From Sphagnum compactum (Eukaryota; Bryophyta; Sphagnopsida; Sphagnales): a stretch of 64,000 nucleotides of DNA. Positions 48,033 to 59,665 of the stretch are shown piece after piece. How positions within the stretch are numbered: position 1 is the first letter of the stretch; every line of letters begins with the position of its first letter. The translations under genes and the position numbers were made by a program. The stretch is taken from NCBI GenBank assembly GCA_965153455.1, contig OZ234493.1, forward strand, positions 23,054,213-23,118,212. Direction: 5' to 3'. The notes beneath the pieces are model-generated. The model was not told the DNA's origin and did not search any database. It saw nothing but the letters and a program-made list of their open reading frames with translations.

Positions 48033-50510
48033 TCTCCAGCCTTGTGCATTAAATGCTGAGTTTCAGCATTTCATACTGAGATTTAATAAAATTTCAATGC
48101 TTTGCGGAGACCACTGAAAGAGGGTATAGGGAGTGAAAGGAGGCCCACAAAGACAGGGTGAAGACAGGGTGAGTTTATGGATAAATCTACTCTATTTTTA
48201 GGAGACTCATTTGGAATCTTCCCCCCTTTCCATGTAGTAAGTTACTTTGTTAATCAAGTGGGTTGGGAAAAGGATGTTGTGCATCAGTTGTACAGGAGTT
48301 CCGACGCATGTTATGTTTGAAGAGATGATTCTTAGGGGAAACTAGCCCCTAATCCCTCAACATTGGCCCAGTACCCTAGAAAGTGGGTTGAAGGCACACA
48401 AAACCTAAAGCCAAATCAACAAGCATCCTTTTCCAATTCTTTGCTCATGAATAAAAATATCAACAAAAATATATGTGATATAGCTTGATTCAACTAAATC
48501 TTTTGATGCATGAGGAATGTTGACCATGGCATTGAAACGAGCACTACAATGAAATTTTCATGGCCGCCATATTCTCCAAAATTTAGAAGCTCTGTATCAA
48601 AAGTATAGGAAAAATTCAATAAAATACAATTGCCAAAAGGGTGATGATTTAACATGAAATTCTTTTATTTGATTGGTGAGTTTTACCTATGGACTATTTC
48701 CTAATAATTAATGGTGGAGTCGATCTAACTCATTGAGAGACAAAACCACCTCCTTTCAATTTGAAGAGGGGTATGTATGTATATGGAGGGAAAACATCAA
48801 CCTGTTGGATCATCATGTCAGGTTGTGCTCATTTGAAAGTTGGTTGGAGGTCCGATCTACCTTTTGAAAATTGGGTTTTTGGTGAAGTAAACACAACAAT
48901 TTCATGCACATTCTGAAAGGATTGTCAGGTGAGAAACCATCTTTGCACATTGGACAAAGTAGGTGTTTTCTAGGTGTATCACACAAACAATGGTCACAAC
49001 TATGAAAGATCAAAAGAAAGAAAGAAAGTTAACCACCCCCCCCACAAACAATGGCCCCATCACTACCCACTCCAATCCTTTTTGGGTGAACCCTCAACCC
49101 TAAAACTCACAAAAATGCAAAAAATGATGAGTAAGTAAGTGTTGGACAGTTGAAGCACACACTTATGACTACAAAACTCATAACCTAAAAAAACTTGACA
49201 AAAATAACCTAAACCACTTGATGGGTGCTTCTTGATTCTCACTACCTATTCTACTACCTAGCATATTATCATTCCAAGTAGCATAATATCATGGGATCCT
49301 CTCTCCTCTAAGGGAGTGTGACTCTCTAGTAGGCTCTTTGTGTACCTTCCAAGTCAAACATTCTAACCCATCATTCCAACATCAAATTGGAAACCCACCA
49401 CCGCCAACAACATTAATAAAAGTTTGTGCAAGTCTAGCAAAAGACCTCTACTATACTCTACTTTGTTTTTGTTTTAAAAGAGTTGAAATAAGAAGTCAAT
49501 GATGGAAGGAAGAAGAAGAAGAGTCCAAAAGCCTCAGCACATTCAGGATTTACTTTAACTCACTTGCTTTTTCCTTCCTTCCTTCCTTCCTTCCGTGGTC
49601 ATCATCATCATCCATCCGTATAAATAGACTGTAAGTAAGTTTGTTTTTGTTACAATTGCAGCTCTTTTTCCGCTTACATCCTTCTGCAATGGATATGAAG
49701 AAGCTTAGCAATAATTTATTTTTTAATGTAGTCATCATGTTAAGAAGAAGACGACTGACTCCATACTTCTGTCTTTCTTTCTTCTTCATGAAGAAGGCCT
49801 GGCCTGGCCTTGCTTGGCTCATCTTTCTGAAACCCAATACGTAGTTTGTACCATAAAAACGTTATAGTGGGCCCCTTTGATGGAAATGAAAGGCTTTGTT
49901 TGTTTATTATGGTTGATTATTAATAGTAGGATTCTTTAGAATTTTCTACATTCCTCTTTGACCCGTAGCCAAATTTGGCTAGTTCCTCTTGTGGGTGATT
50001 GCTAGCACGGTTTCATCACAAAATTGGAAAAAGAAAAAAAAGGAAAAGAAAAGAAAAGAAAAACCCTGCCTTATCCCCTGAATAATATAATTTGCACTTT
50101 GAAGAAAAATTCTCTTTATTTCAGCTTGAGTTGAAATTAAAGAAGGAAAAAGAAGAATCTATGTGATTGAACAAGGATCATGGCCTTACACAGCCATCAT
50201 GCCAAAGAAGTATCATGCTTTCTCTTTTTCTTATCAGCTGCTAGACTACCGGGTGATGGGTTTGGTCTGGAGATCAAAACCCATTAGGGAAATCAAAAGG
50301 AAAAGAAACCCATCTGTTTTCAAAGAAAGAGCCCACACATATATATATGGATCCTTGATGGGTGGGGGAGGGTGGGGGTTTAGTAAAAATCAAAAAATCA
50401 ATTTTGACCCATAATCACGATTTTCGCAAAAATCAAAAGAACGGATCAAAGAAAGAACCTTGTATTAGTTCTTTGAAAATGTTTGAAAATTCAAACCCAA
50501 GAGTTATTCG
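48033..50510. other. Gene-free stretch
   Basis: AT-rich with CTTCC and GAAG microsatellites near 49,570-49,595 and a palindromic GTAGCCAAATTTGGCTAG word near 49,968. No coding exon is supported. Confidence 0.5.
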
Positions 50511-50514
50511 ATTG

Positions 50515-50731
50515 CACTACAACAAAATGTGTTCCTACAATAAAAAAAAGTGATTTCACTCAATTTTGAGTGAATTCATTGATTCGAATGAATAGGACCT
50601 AGCAAGCAAGATGCAATGAATCCACTGGTGGTACAGTGACCAAGGACTAGTGAACTGCACCCACATTTTGTAGTAGTGTTATGATACAGTGACCAAGGAC
50701 TAGTGAACTGCACCCACATTTTGTAATAGTG
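50515..50731 (+). mobile_element. CACTA-like miniature element with duplicated 3' end
   Basis: The left end CACTACAACAAAATGTG is the inverted match of CACATTTTGTAGTAGTG at 50,662-50,678. A second terminus, CACATTTTGTAATAGTG, ends at 50,731 because a 53-bp block starting CAGTGACCAAGGACTAGTGA is tandemly repeated. Flanks are TTG on the left and TTA on the right, close to a 3-bp duplication. The internal TTTCACTCAATTTTGAGTGA is itself palindromic. Confidence 0.7.
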
Positions 50732-50739
50732 TTATGATT

Positions 50740-52200
50740 TTTTTCAAAAGCCTGAAACCTTCAGAGGTTGTAACAAAACCTAAAAGAACCACCCAGCAAT
50801 GGTGCAAGACCAAATTTGACCTCACTGACTTTGTCAACTTTTAGCTTGAGAGAGATGAAAGAAGGAAAGAAAAAAACAAGGAAGATTCTTTTGCTATTGC
50901 ACCAAAACATTTGCACCAAACACATTTAATTCTCTAGTAGGTATCTAATTACTACTGCATCTGCAGTTTCTGGGGAGAAGGACTGAAATACAGAAAGGGC
51001 AAAGTGGGGGTGGTCAAAAAGGACAATGCAACAATAAATTTCTGTATATATAACAACATTATTATAAAAAAAAACCTTACCTAATAAAATTTAATTACAC
51101 TCAAGTTATTTATTAATGTTTTTTGATACATGGCAAAATAAAGAGTTTTTTAATTCAGATGCTTATTATTAATAATTAATGCAGGTAGGCTACACCCATC
51201 TCTAGTATCCAAATTATTTTGCAATTCAATTAATTCAAAAGCCAAAAAATATACATAGCAATTTTGTAAGTTTGCATTTACACCTATTTTTTATTGTTAA
51301 TATCTGAACTAGGATCTGACCTGGGGCTTTAATAGCATCTAATAACTGGGCAGAATTTTTGGTTGAAAAAAAGTTGTGTCCTTTTCACATTCCTTTGTGG
51401 GTTCCTTCATTTGTGTTGTAATTTATTTTTTTATTGAAATAAAAAGTTGGGCAACATAATTAATTTATTTGGTTATTTGCAACCAAAGGAAAAAGGAATT
51501 ACTATGAGAATTGAACAAGGATTGTATATAGCAAAAATAAATTAAAATCCATTTGTATTAAGATAAAAACTCCCATTAAAAGTACGAGATGGATTACATA
51601 TTTGGAATTAAAATCTCACATTTGAAAGTCATATAATTACTATTCTAAACTTTTTTAAAATATATTTACAAACTTCAATTAAAGGGATGGAAGTGAGTGA
51701 ATGAATAAGGAGAAGTTTTTTTTTCCAACAATTTTTTTTCATTTCTTCCAACCAAAAAAAAAAAAAAGGAAAATGTTGGAGTTTCTTAATTCGAAAAAAA
51801 TGCTAAATATTTTGAAAAATTCTGCCAATTATTTCAAATTATAGAATTTAATTTTGTTTATAGGAAAGAAAAAAAAAACCCTGATAAGGGGGAAAGAAAT
51901 AGTAGTCTACATAGTATAAAATGAGAGTTTTGGACTCCAAATTAAGTCAATGGGGGAAAAAGGCAAACAAAACCCAAAAATAAAGGCCCTATATATATAT
52001 ATATATATATATGTTGCAAACTGAGTGAAAAAAAGTATTAAAAACTTCAATAAAATTGTGAGTAAAATAGTGAATGCAATGCAGATTAATATTAATTACC
52101 CAAACTTGATAAACAAAAAGAGAATACTAATTTGATATTAATTTGCAACAACAGAAGGAAAAAGAGAAGGAAGAAATTAAGTAATTAAAGAAAAGGAGGA
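50740..52200. other. Gene-free AT-rich stretch with (AT)n
   Basis: It holds an (AT)n run at about 51,991-52,012 and several A runs. No exon was recognised. It lies upstream of the trihelix gene and may include distal regulatory DNA, but no motif stands out. Confidence 0.5.
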
Positions 52201-53100
52201 GGTAACAAACAATACCTAGTTAAAGATGAGAGAGTTCTGGATTCCAATTTAAGTCAGTGGGAGAAGAAGCCCCAACAAGTGCCAAAAAAAGCCCCAAATT
52301 CTTTTGTTTTGGTTTTTTGCTACTACACTAGTGCAAGCAAGCAAACAAGCAAGCAAGCACCAGCTCCCTCTGTCTTCTCTGTTGCTGCAGCTTCTCCTCC
52401 TCCTCCTCCTCCTCCTCCTGGTGCTGCTGCTGCTCCTGGTCCTGTGCTCCTTGTTTGTTTCTTTGTTTGTTTGGTTTTTCAGTTGCAAACATTCTGATGT
52501 GGGTGCTGGCAGCTTTGCTTTAGTCTGCTTTCAGATCAGTTTCTTTGTTGCACATCTGACTACTATTGATGATGATGTTGATGAAGAAGAAGAAGAAGAG
52601 AGAAAGAAGATGAAAAGAAGGACTAGCTCCATCTCTGAGTACTGATGATGCACTAAATCACGATGATGATGATGATGATGAAGGAGGAATGGGGAAGAAG
52701 AAGCTACATGATGAGGAGGAGGAGTAGCTGCATCTGACTTATGATGATGCTGATGATGGAGAATAAAGGAAGTCTAAGAAGATGAGAAGGAGTAGTATAT
52801 AGCTGCATCTGACTGACTGATGATGGTGATGAAGAAAGGAAGAAAATGAGAAGGAGTAGAAGAAGGAGGAGGAGGAGGAGTTGGTAATGGTGGTGGTGGA
52901 GCTGCTGCTGCTATGGATGCTGCTATAATGGCTGAATAACTTTGTTTGTTAATTTGGTGCATAGACAATGAGAGCGTGAAGTAAGTACATGTGTATCGCA
53001 ATTTGAAGCTGCAGCACATGGTAATCGTGTAAGAATCTTGAAGAAGAGGAGGAGGAGGAGAAGGGCGACGAGAAGAGAGAGAGAGAGAGAGAGATTGAAG
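52201..53100 (+). promoter_or_regulatory. Upstream and leader region of the trihelix gene
   Basis: The region is dominated by trinucleotide and dinucleotide runs: (CTC)n near 52,392-52,420, (GAA)n near 52,578-52,600, (GAT)n near 52,660-52,682, GGA/AGG runs near 52,860-52,882, and a GAGAGA run at about 53,077-53,093 just before the start codon. GAGA/CT-rich leaders are common in plant regulatory genes. A TATATAG word sits near 52,796-52,802, but I cannot assign a transcription start. Long frames on both strands here are repeat shadows. Confidence 0.4.
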
Positions 53101-55866
53101 ATGCAATCTCCGGGGCAGTATGGAGTGAATGAGGTCCCACAGTTTCTGTTGGGCATGAGGCAGCATCCTCCTGGACCTCATCAGCTTTTCTCGCTCTCTC
53201 ATGACTCTTCTCTCTCGCCTTCCTCGGCTCACAGCCACCCCAGTCACCAGCAGCAACACATTTACTATCATCATCATCAACAACAACAACTGCAACTACA
53301 ACAACAAAAAGAACAACAACAACAACAGCACCAGCACCAGCTTCACGCTTCGCATTCCCCGCATCAGCAACAACACCAACATGCGCAGCACCAACAACAT
53401 CAACAACAACTGCAGCAGCAGCAGCAGCAAATGGTTCAGCAGCTAGGTTTGGGAGGAGGAGGAGGAGGACCAGTGCCAGACTCTCCGGAAGCAGCAACAG
53501 CAGGAGCTCCGTCGCCTGGTCCCGTGGCAACCAGACCTCTAGCAGCTAGTTTCAGCAAACAGCTGACTCGTGCAGCAGCAGGAGCAGTGTCAGCGAGAGA
53601 CTTGGTGCTAGGCCATGAACCTGCGCCGCTGCTGCATATAACAACAACAGCAACTGACGTCGTTGACGACGACGATGATGATGATCCAGCACTACTAGGC
53701 ACTGAACTTGCTGCAGCAGCAGCAGGAGGAGACGACGGCGGAGGAAGGAGCACGCCGCCGCTTGGAGACGGATCATCAGCTGCAGCAGGGAACCGGTGGC
53801 CTCGACAAGAGACTCTTGTCCTCATCAAGATCAGATCCAAAATGGACGCCAGCTTTCGAGATTCTGGACTCAAAGGTCCTCTCTGGGAAGAAGTGGCTCG
53901 GTAAAGAACCTCTTCTTCTTCCTGCAGCTCTTGCGAAAAGAAAAAAAAAGCTGCATTATTGGCAGTGTTGCAGATGAGCCCGAGGAGCTTCTTCTTCTTC
54001 TTCTTCTTCTTCGTCCTGTCTGAGCTCTCCGGAAGTTCACGAGTCTAATGGGTTCTTTTACAACTGACCACAGCTTTTGTTGTTGTGGGACATGACTGCG
54101 TTTTTTGTTGCAGGCGGCTTGCAGAGTTTGGGTACAATCGGAGTGCAAAGAAATGCAAGGAGAAGTTCGAGAACATTCACAAGTACTACAAGAAAACCAA
54201 GAGTGGTCAGGCAGGGAGACGACAAGATGGGAAGAACTATCGCTTCTTCAGCGAGTTGGATGCTCTTTACGGTGGTGATCATCATCAGCATCGCAACAAA
54301 GCAGTTGATCATCATCATCATCATCATCATGCAGGAGCTGCTGCAGCAATTCTTCAGTCTACGCAATCAGCAGGAGGAGGATCAGGCCTGCAGCAGGCCG
54401 CGGCGATAGCTGATCATGCAGTGGGTCTGTTCAGAGCTGCAGTAGAGAATCATGCAACCTCGACTGCTGCTGCTGCAGCTGATTCGGATTCTTCCGAAGA
54501 TAATTATGATCATGGACCTCAGCTGGGAAGAGAATCTGACCTTCTTGATGATGATGATGATGATGATGGTGTCGGTGGTGGTGGTGATGCTCAGAGGAGC
54601 AAGAAAAGGAAGCTCATGATGCGCCAGCAGCAGCAGCAGCAGCAGCAGAGTGCAGGAGGCGTGGGACGACCCCACCGCAGCAACAACAGCATCTCTAGAA
54701 AGGTTTTGTTCTTTGAGTCATTGATGAAGAAGCTGATGGATAAGCAAGATGCAATGCAACGCAAGTTTCTGGAATCCATAGAACGCCGGGAGCAGGAAAG
54801 GTTGGTGCGAGAAGAGGCTTGGAAGAGACAAGAGATGGCACATTTGGCCCGGGATCATGAACTTCGCATCCAGCAACACAATCTTGCAGTCAGTCGAGAT
54901 GCTGCACTTGTTGCAGCTCTGCAGAAGGTGACAGGACATACTTTGCAGCTTCCACAGTTGCCTCCTCCTCCACCTCCTCCTCCTGCTCTTCCTCTTTCTC
55001 CTCTTGCTCCTCCTCCTCCTCTTCCTCCTTCTCCATTCCAAGCTATACCCAACACCCATGTGCCCCAACCAAGTCTGGCTCATCAAACCCAACATCAGAA
55101 ACAGCAACAACAGCAGCTCCACCAAGAGGATGAACCTGAGAATTTAGATCATCATGGGTCCTCTTTTGATCTGCACAGCAGCAAAAGGTGGCCAACACCT
55201 GAAGTGCATGCTCTGATCCGTTTGCGGAGTAGCATGGAGCCAAGGTTCCAAGAAACAGGGCCCAAGGGGCCCTTGTGGGAAGAGATCAGCACAGGGATGT
55301 CATGTCTGGGATACATCCGCAATGCCAAAAGGTGCAAGGAGAAGTGGGAGAATGTGAACAAGTACTTCAGGAAGATCAAAGAGAGTAGCAAGAAACGACC
55401 TGAGAATTCCAAAACATGTCCCTACTTCCACCAACTTGACACTCTTTACCACAATGGTACTCTTGGAACCTCCTCACCCAGCATGAGCAAGCAGCAACCT
55501 GGAAGCAAGCAGGTTGATGATGAGCAGCAGCAGTCTCAGGGAGATCACCATCTGCTGCAGCAGCTGCCTGATAATCATCATCAGCAACATGATGGTGGAG
55601 ACAACTGCAGGAAAGATGATGATGATGATGATGATGACGAAGATGATCCCACTGGTGGGCTTGTTGTACACAGGGAGGCTGGAATCATTGTTGGGATGCA
55701 GCAGCAGCAGCAGCAGCTTCCAGCTGCTGAAGATGGTGTGGCCATAGCTGGAGGACCCCCTGGTTCCACTAGTAATGGCACTACAGCTATCCATTTCTTC
55801 TCCAACACGGAGAATGGAAGCAATGGTGGCACTGACCATGGAGGTGTCATTAAGGTGAAGCTCTGA
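53101..55866 (+). CDS. GT-2-like trihelix transcription factor (850 aa, two exons)
   Basis: Exon 1 is 53,101-53,900 and exon 2 is 54,114-55,866, joined across a 213-bp GT-AG intron. The join restores the domain in frame (GPLWEEVAR|RLAEFGYNRS). There are two trihelix DNA-binding domains, residues about 231-319 and 624-712, each with the spaced tryptophans or aromatics and the KKCKEKFEN or KRCKEKWEN helix. A central helix at about 466-541 (FFESLMKKLMDKQDAMQRKF, then REEAWKRQEMAHLAR) is the GT-2 hallmark coiled coil. The factor should bind GT elements in nuclear DNA. The N-terminus QYGVNEVPQFLL recalls PETAL LOSS-type members. Between domains lie Gln, His, Asp, Ala, Gly and Pro homopolymers. The intron inside trihelix 1 is, as I recall, the usual GT-2 position. 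The stop is TGA. An AATAAA word lies at about 56,327. Confidence 0.95.
53901..54113 (+). other. Intron of the trihelix gene
   Basis: It begins GTAAAG and ends TTTTTTGTTGCAG. It splits an Arg codon (CG|G) between helices of the first trihelix domain. It contains a (CTT)n run. Confidence 0.95.
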
Positions 55867-57640
55867 TGCCTGCAGATGATTCTTAGCTGGGTTTTTGCTC
55901 ATGTGTTTGTTTCACAGAAAGTCTTAACAGTTGCAAGTACTACATCTTTCCCACCTCCCTGTTCAACCTAAATTTGCTGGAACATTTTTTCAGGGAATGG
56001 CAACAAATCGATGAAAGCTTGTTGATGACTGATGAACCTTGATCATGGCTGACAGCAGCAGCAATAGCATCAATTGAAGCTTTGTTTTCATGGCCCTGAG
56101 GTTTGAAATTTGGAAGCAGCAATATGAATCTGAGTGAAAGGGAAGCAGCTCAGCTTATTCAATTCAAACAATGAATCTCTGGTGATGCTCCTCTCTAGAC
56201 TAGACTGTCTGTGGCATTGAGATCACAACTCTTGAAGCTTGACCCATACTGCAGCCTATGGGTGTTTTGTGCAAGCTTCAGAGAAGAGGAGCTCTTGGAT
56301 TTTTCCCATGTCAAACAGGTTTCATGAATAAACAGTGCTTGCAAGTGTGTGCAAGTCTGCACCTTTCCTAGATACCAAATAGGTGAAAAAACCCAGAACA
56401 AGATTTAGATAGAGAGTTTTATGAGCAAGCTAGGCTCAGGATTCAGGTCACTAGTAGAGACTCACAGGTGTATATGATTTACAAAACATGAGAAATCTAG
56501 AAATGCTCAAGGTGCTTCAGTGAGAGAGATCATGAGCACACTTCATAAGGCTTGAGATCAGTGAGAGCTTCAGCAGCACACGTTTGGTTTTCTAGATTTC
56601 TTCCTGTTGAGACCTGACCATTACATTTGTAGATGTTCAAATACTTGTACATGTCAGGAAACTGCTTGCTTCAGTTCAACTATTTTCTGTCTGGAGAGTC
56701 ACTCTGCTCTTCTAAATGTTGTCAAGAGAGTAGAACTTTGAAGAAGGATTCAGGAGCTGCTTTGGACAAACTGTGTGGATGCATTCATTAGTCCATTTTT
56801 CAGCAATGGAGGAGTTTCTGTTTTACTAATGCGCTAGCTTGCATTGAACTGCAATTGGGTTGCAGCCCGGTTTTTTCTTTCTTTTGCACTGGGTGTTATA
56901 TACACTTCAAGCAGGTCTTTTGGGGAACATGGATTGAGTCAATAATTTCCAGTTCCACAAGAGCAGACATTTGAGTTTGTAATCCAATAATCAGGACTTG
57001 CAATGCTCAGCAATGTGGTGAAATCCTCAGCTGCGTCCTGTTTTCTGTGTATCACTGTTCACAAAGAGTGGTACCCCAGTGTATGTTTCTGTTTGGTGGC
57101 TTTTACAATCGCAAGTACATTGCGTGCCTTTGCTGATTTCCTTGTCCTTCTGTGACAAGATGGTCTAAGTTAGTGTGGACATAGTAAATTAAGCTTTGAG
57201 TTCTTTGATAAACTCTGGTCTGGGGAAATTTGGTTCTCAAGTTCAAGCCTACCAGTAATTGCTCTCTTCACATGTGTTGAATTCTGAAGTTTGTTTTGTT
57301 TTGTCATCATAAAATTGCAGTTTTTTTTGGGCATTGAACTTAATCTGCATAGATTTTGGAATTTTTCGCAGGCTTGTGAGGAAGACGTCCATCAGTGTAT
57401 TGGGTTTCAGTGTAACAACCTAGTGTAAATTCCTTGCACATGTTGAGGTTCAGATGCAACTCTTTGAGGATGAATACTTGAGCAAGTGAAGCGGTTCTAG
57501 CTGGAAGTCTGGGTTTGGGCAATGACACATCTCTGCAGCAAAAAACTTAATCTACCTGCAGCTACCTCTCTTGAATTTGCATTAAATTGATCAAATCTCT
57601 TTGTTGATGCAGAAAAGACAATCAAACTCAGACCTACCTG
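55867..57640. other. Downstream region of the trihelix gene
   Basis: This is probably 3' UTR followed by spacer. It is less AT-rich than the deeper intergenic DNA and contains many TGCAG and CAGCAG words. AATAAA occurs at about 56,327-56,332. No further exon was recognised. Confidence 0.45.
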
Positions 57641-57647
57641 AGAAAAG

Positions 57648-57733
57648 ATGGTATACTCAAGTTTCCCATTCTTGGGTGCTAATCTCTCAGGATGGTATAC
57701 TCAAGTTTCCCATTCTTGGGTGCTAATCTTTTC
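57648..57733 (+). repeat. Tandem duplication of 43 bp
   Basis: GATGGTATACTCAAGTTTCC followed by CATTCTTGGGTGCTAATCT occurs twice, at 57,648 and 57,691. Confidence 0.95.
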
Positions 57734-59660
57734 GTTATCTTCTTATGTGTCTGGAGTCGATCCCCATGCTGTCAACCCCCTTTTTCTTAATCTTCTCTGT
57801 TTGCTATCTTAGCACAATTTCACTTGTTAAAAATTAATTTAAAATTCTGTTTTTAGGTACACAATCCCTAAATTTAGGCTCTATATAATGAGCTAATATC
57901 AATTAATGTCTGCTCATCATCATCATCATGGCTTATATATTCTTCTGTATACTATAGAATCAGAAAATTCTTTCTTTTGATTGGGCACCTGATGATGTTT
58001 AGTCCAACTCAGCTCATCAAGAAACAATTGTATGTCATTGCCATCTCCTTGCCAATGCACCCAAGACTTCAAGCAATGTTCCTGCTCTTCTTCTTCAGTT
58101 TGCATGCATTGAGTTTCTGATTTCACTATACAGATAACTATTATGTTTCAAATTCCATTTTTTAAGAAAACAATTCCCAAATTTTGGAAATTCTTTTTAG
58201 ACCAAATATTTGGTTGCATTTCAAAATACTATTTAATTGAATTGGGGCAATTGTTTCGCCAATTTCTACAATTTGAATAATTCTTCTACAAACATGTTGG
58301 TAATTAAATTTCATTTGAAATAGTTGTTAATGATGGTACAAAACAACCAAAAAAAAAAATCATTATGTCATCACTATCATATCCCCTACATTTATCAAAC
58401 CAAGTGAAGGTTTAAGACTATCACAAAAACATAACAACTAACAAAGGTCACACATCCACTAGTCTTCAATGAGGAGACTTTGTTATAATTAACACATCAT
58501 TTTTCGTGCATTTTTTTTAAACTATTCATCATTTTTGATAACTTCTCTTCACAATATTATCTTGTGTACATGTTACAAATGTTCACATTAACAAATGAAA
58601 ATATATTAAACAAAACATTACACCTTTATTTTAATAATGTTTTCACATGTCATTTTTAACCTTTCTATTAATGCCTTCATGGAGCTAAATATTTTTCATA
58701 TTTATAACTTATGTAATACATGAACCATCCAAGTACATCTTGTAATCAACCATGTGTAATTGATTTTATAACAATAAAATTTGGAACTACATTTCTAGCT
58801 ACATACTTATAAACCACTACTTCAACATTTTATTGTTAACTTGTGAACATATATCATTAGAACAAAAGAATGTGACATTATTAATATAATTATACATACA
58901 TCCTTAATCTAGAATAAAGCACTCAAAAGAATATTTCTAATGTATTCAAAAGACACCTTACAGTCACGAATATCCCTCCTAGAAATGAGGAAGGTTTAAG
59001 GTTTCTCCCACTCCCAAATAGCGGCATAAGATCCCTCCCATTCCTAACACTTGGCGATCTCCATATGTTAAAGACTTATGACAAGGTTCCACCCCATACT
59101 TCCATGGGTGGGGGACATTCCCCAAATGTGGGGTGAGATGTGGGGGAGACAGATATAGACCATATCCCTCATTTAGTGTCCAAAAAGATGCCATCTCTGG
59201 CAGTTTTCCAGCAATTCTAACTGCAAAGCTCAGCATGCACACAATTAAAAACCTGGCAAAGCTCTCACTTCCCGTGATGGTGGTTGTTACTAGCATCAAC
59301 CCAAAGCCTCAAAATTGATTACATATGATGATTGACTCCACCTATTCAACTTAACTTAATCATTTCACACCCTGGGATCTGATCTAGTCTTAAAAAATGA
59401 GGGTACTTGTTTTGCCAAGTTTGCTTATGAGAGATTGAAGGGAATGCAATCTAAATGCACTGTGGTGTAGCATCCATGAACTCATCGAATGAAACATGTA
59501 TTCATAACCCTACTGTATACTGAGAGAAAAGGCCTCAATTCTACATTTTCTTAAAGAGAATTGAATTCACTTCCATCACTCACGTACTTTCTGATCATAA
59601 GATGAGCTAATCTCCACAATTGCTTACTCGAAAAGAAATACATGAAGTGGACATGATTAT
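57734..59660. other. Gene-free AT-rich spacer
   Basis: It lies between the trihelix gene and the 3' end of WDR55. No recognisable exon or element was seen. Confidence 0.5.
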
Positions 59661-59665
59661 CATTG

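Noticed and set aside
52304-52645. Frame with a long Leu run ending in an acidic and basic tail, resembling a membrane protein
   Set aside because: The hydrophobic stretch is only the translation of a (CTC/CTG)n run and the tail of a (GAA)n run. There is no ATG-based conservation or other evidence.
53038-53100. Upstream extension of the trihelix gene (Arg/Glu-rich)
   Set aside because: It would need a TTG start and encodes only the GAGA/AGG repeats of the leader. The ATG at 53,101 begins the recognisable N-terminal motif.
52774-53530. Minus-strand frames of up to 193 residues rich in Leu, Val, Ser and Ala
   Set aside because: They are reverse readings of the CAA, CAG, GAT and GGA repeats of the trihelix gene and its leader. 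They have no domain and no start context, and they overlap a confidently assigned gene.
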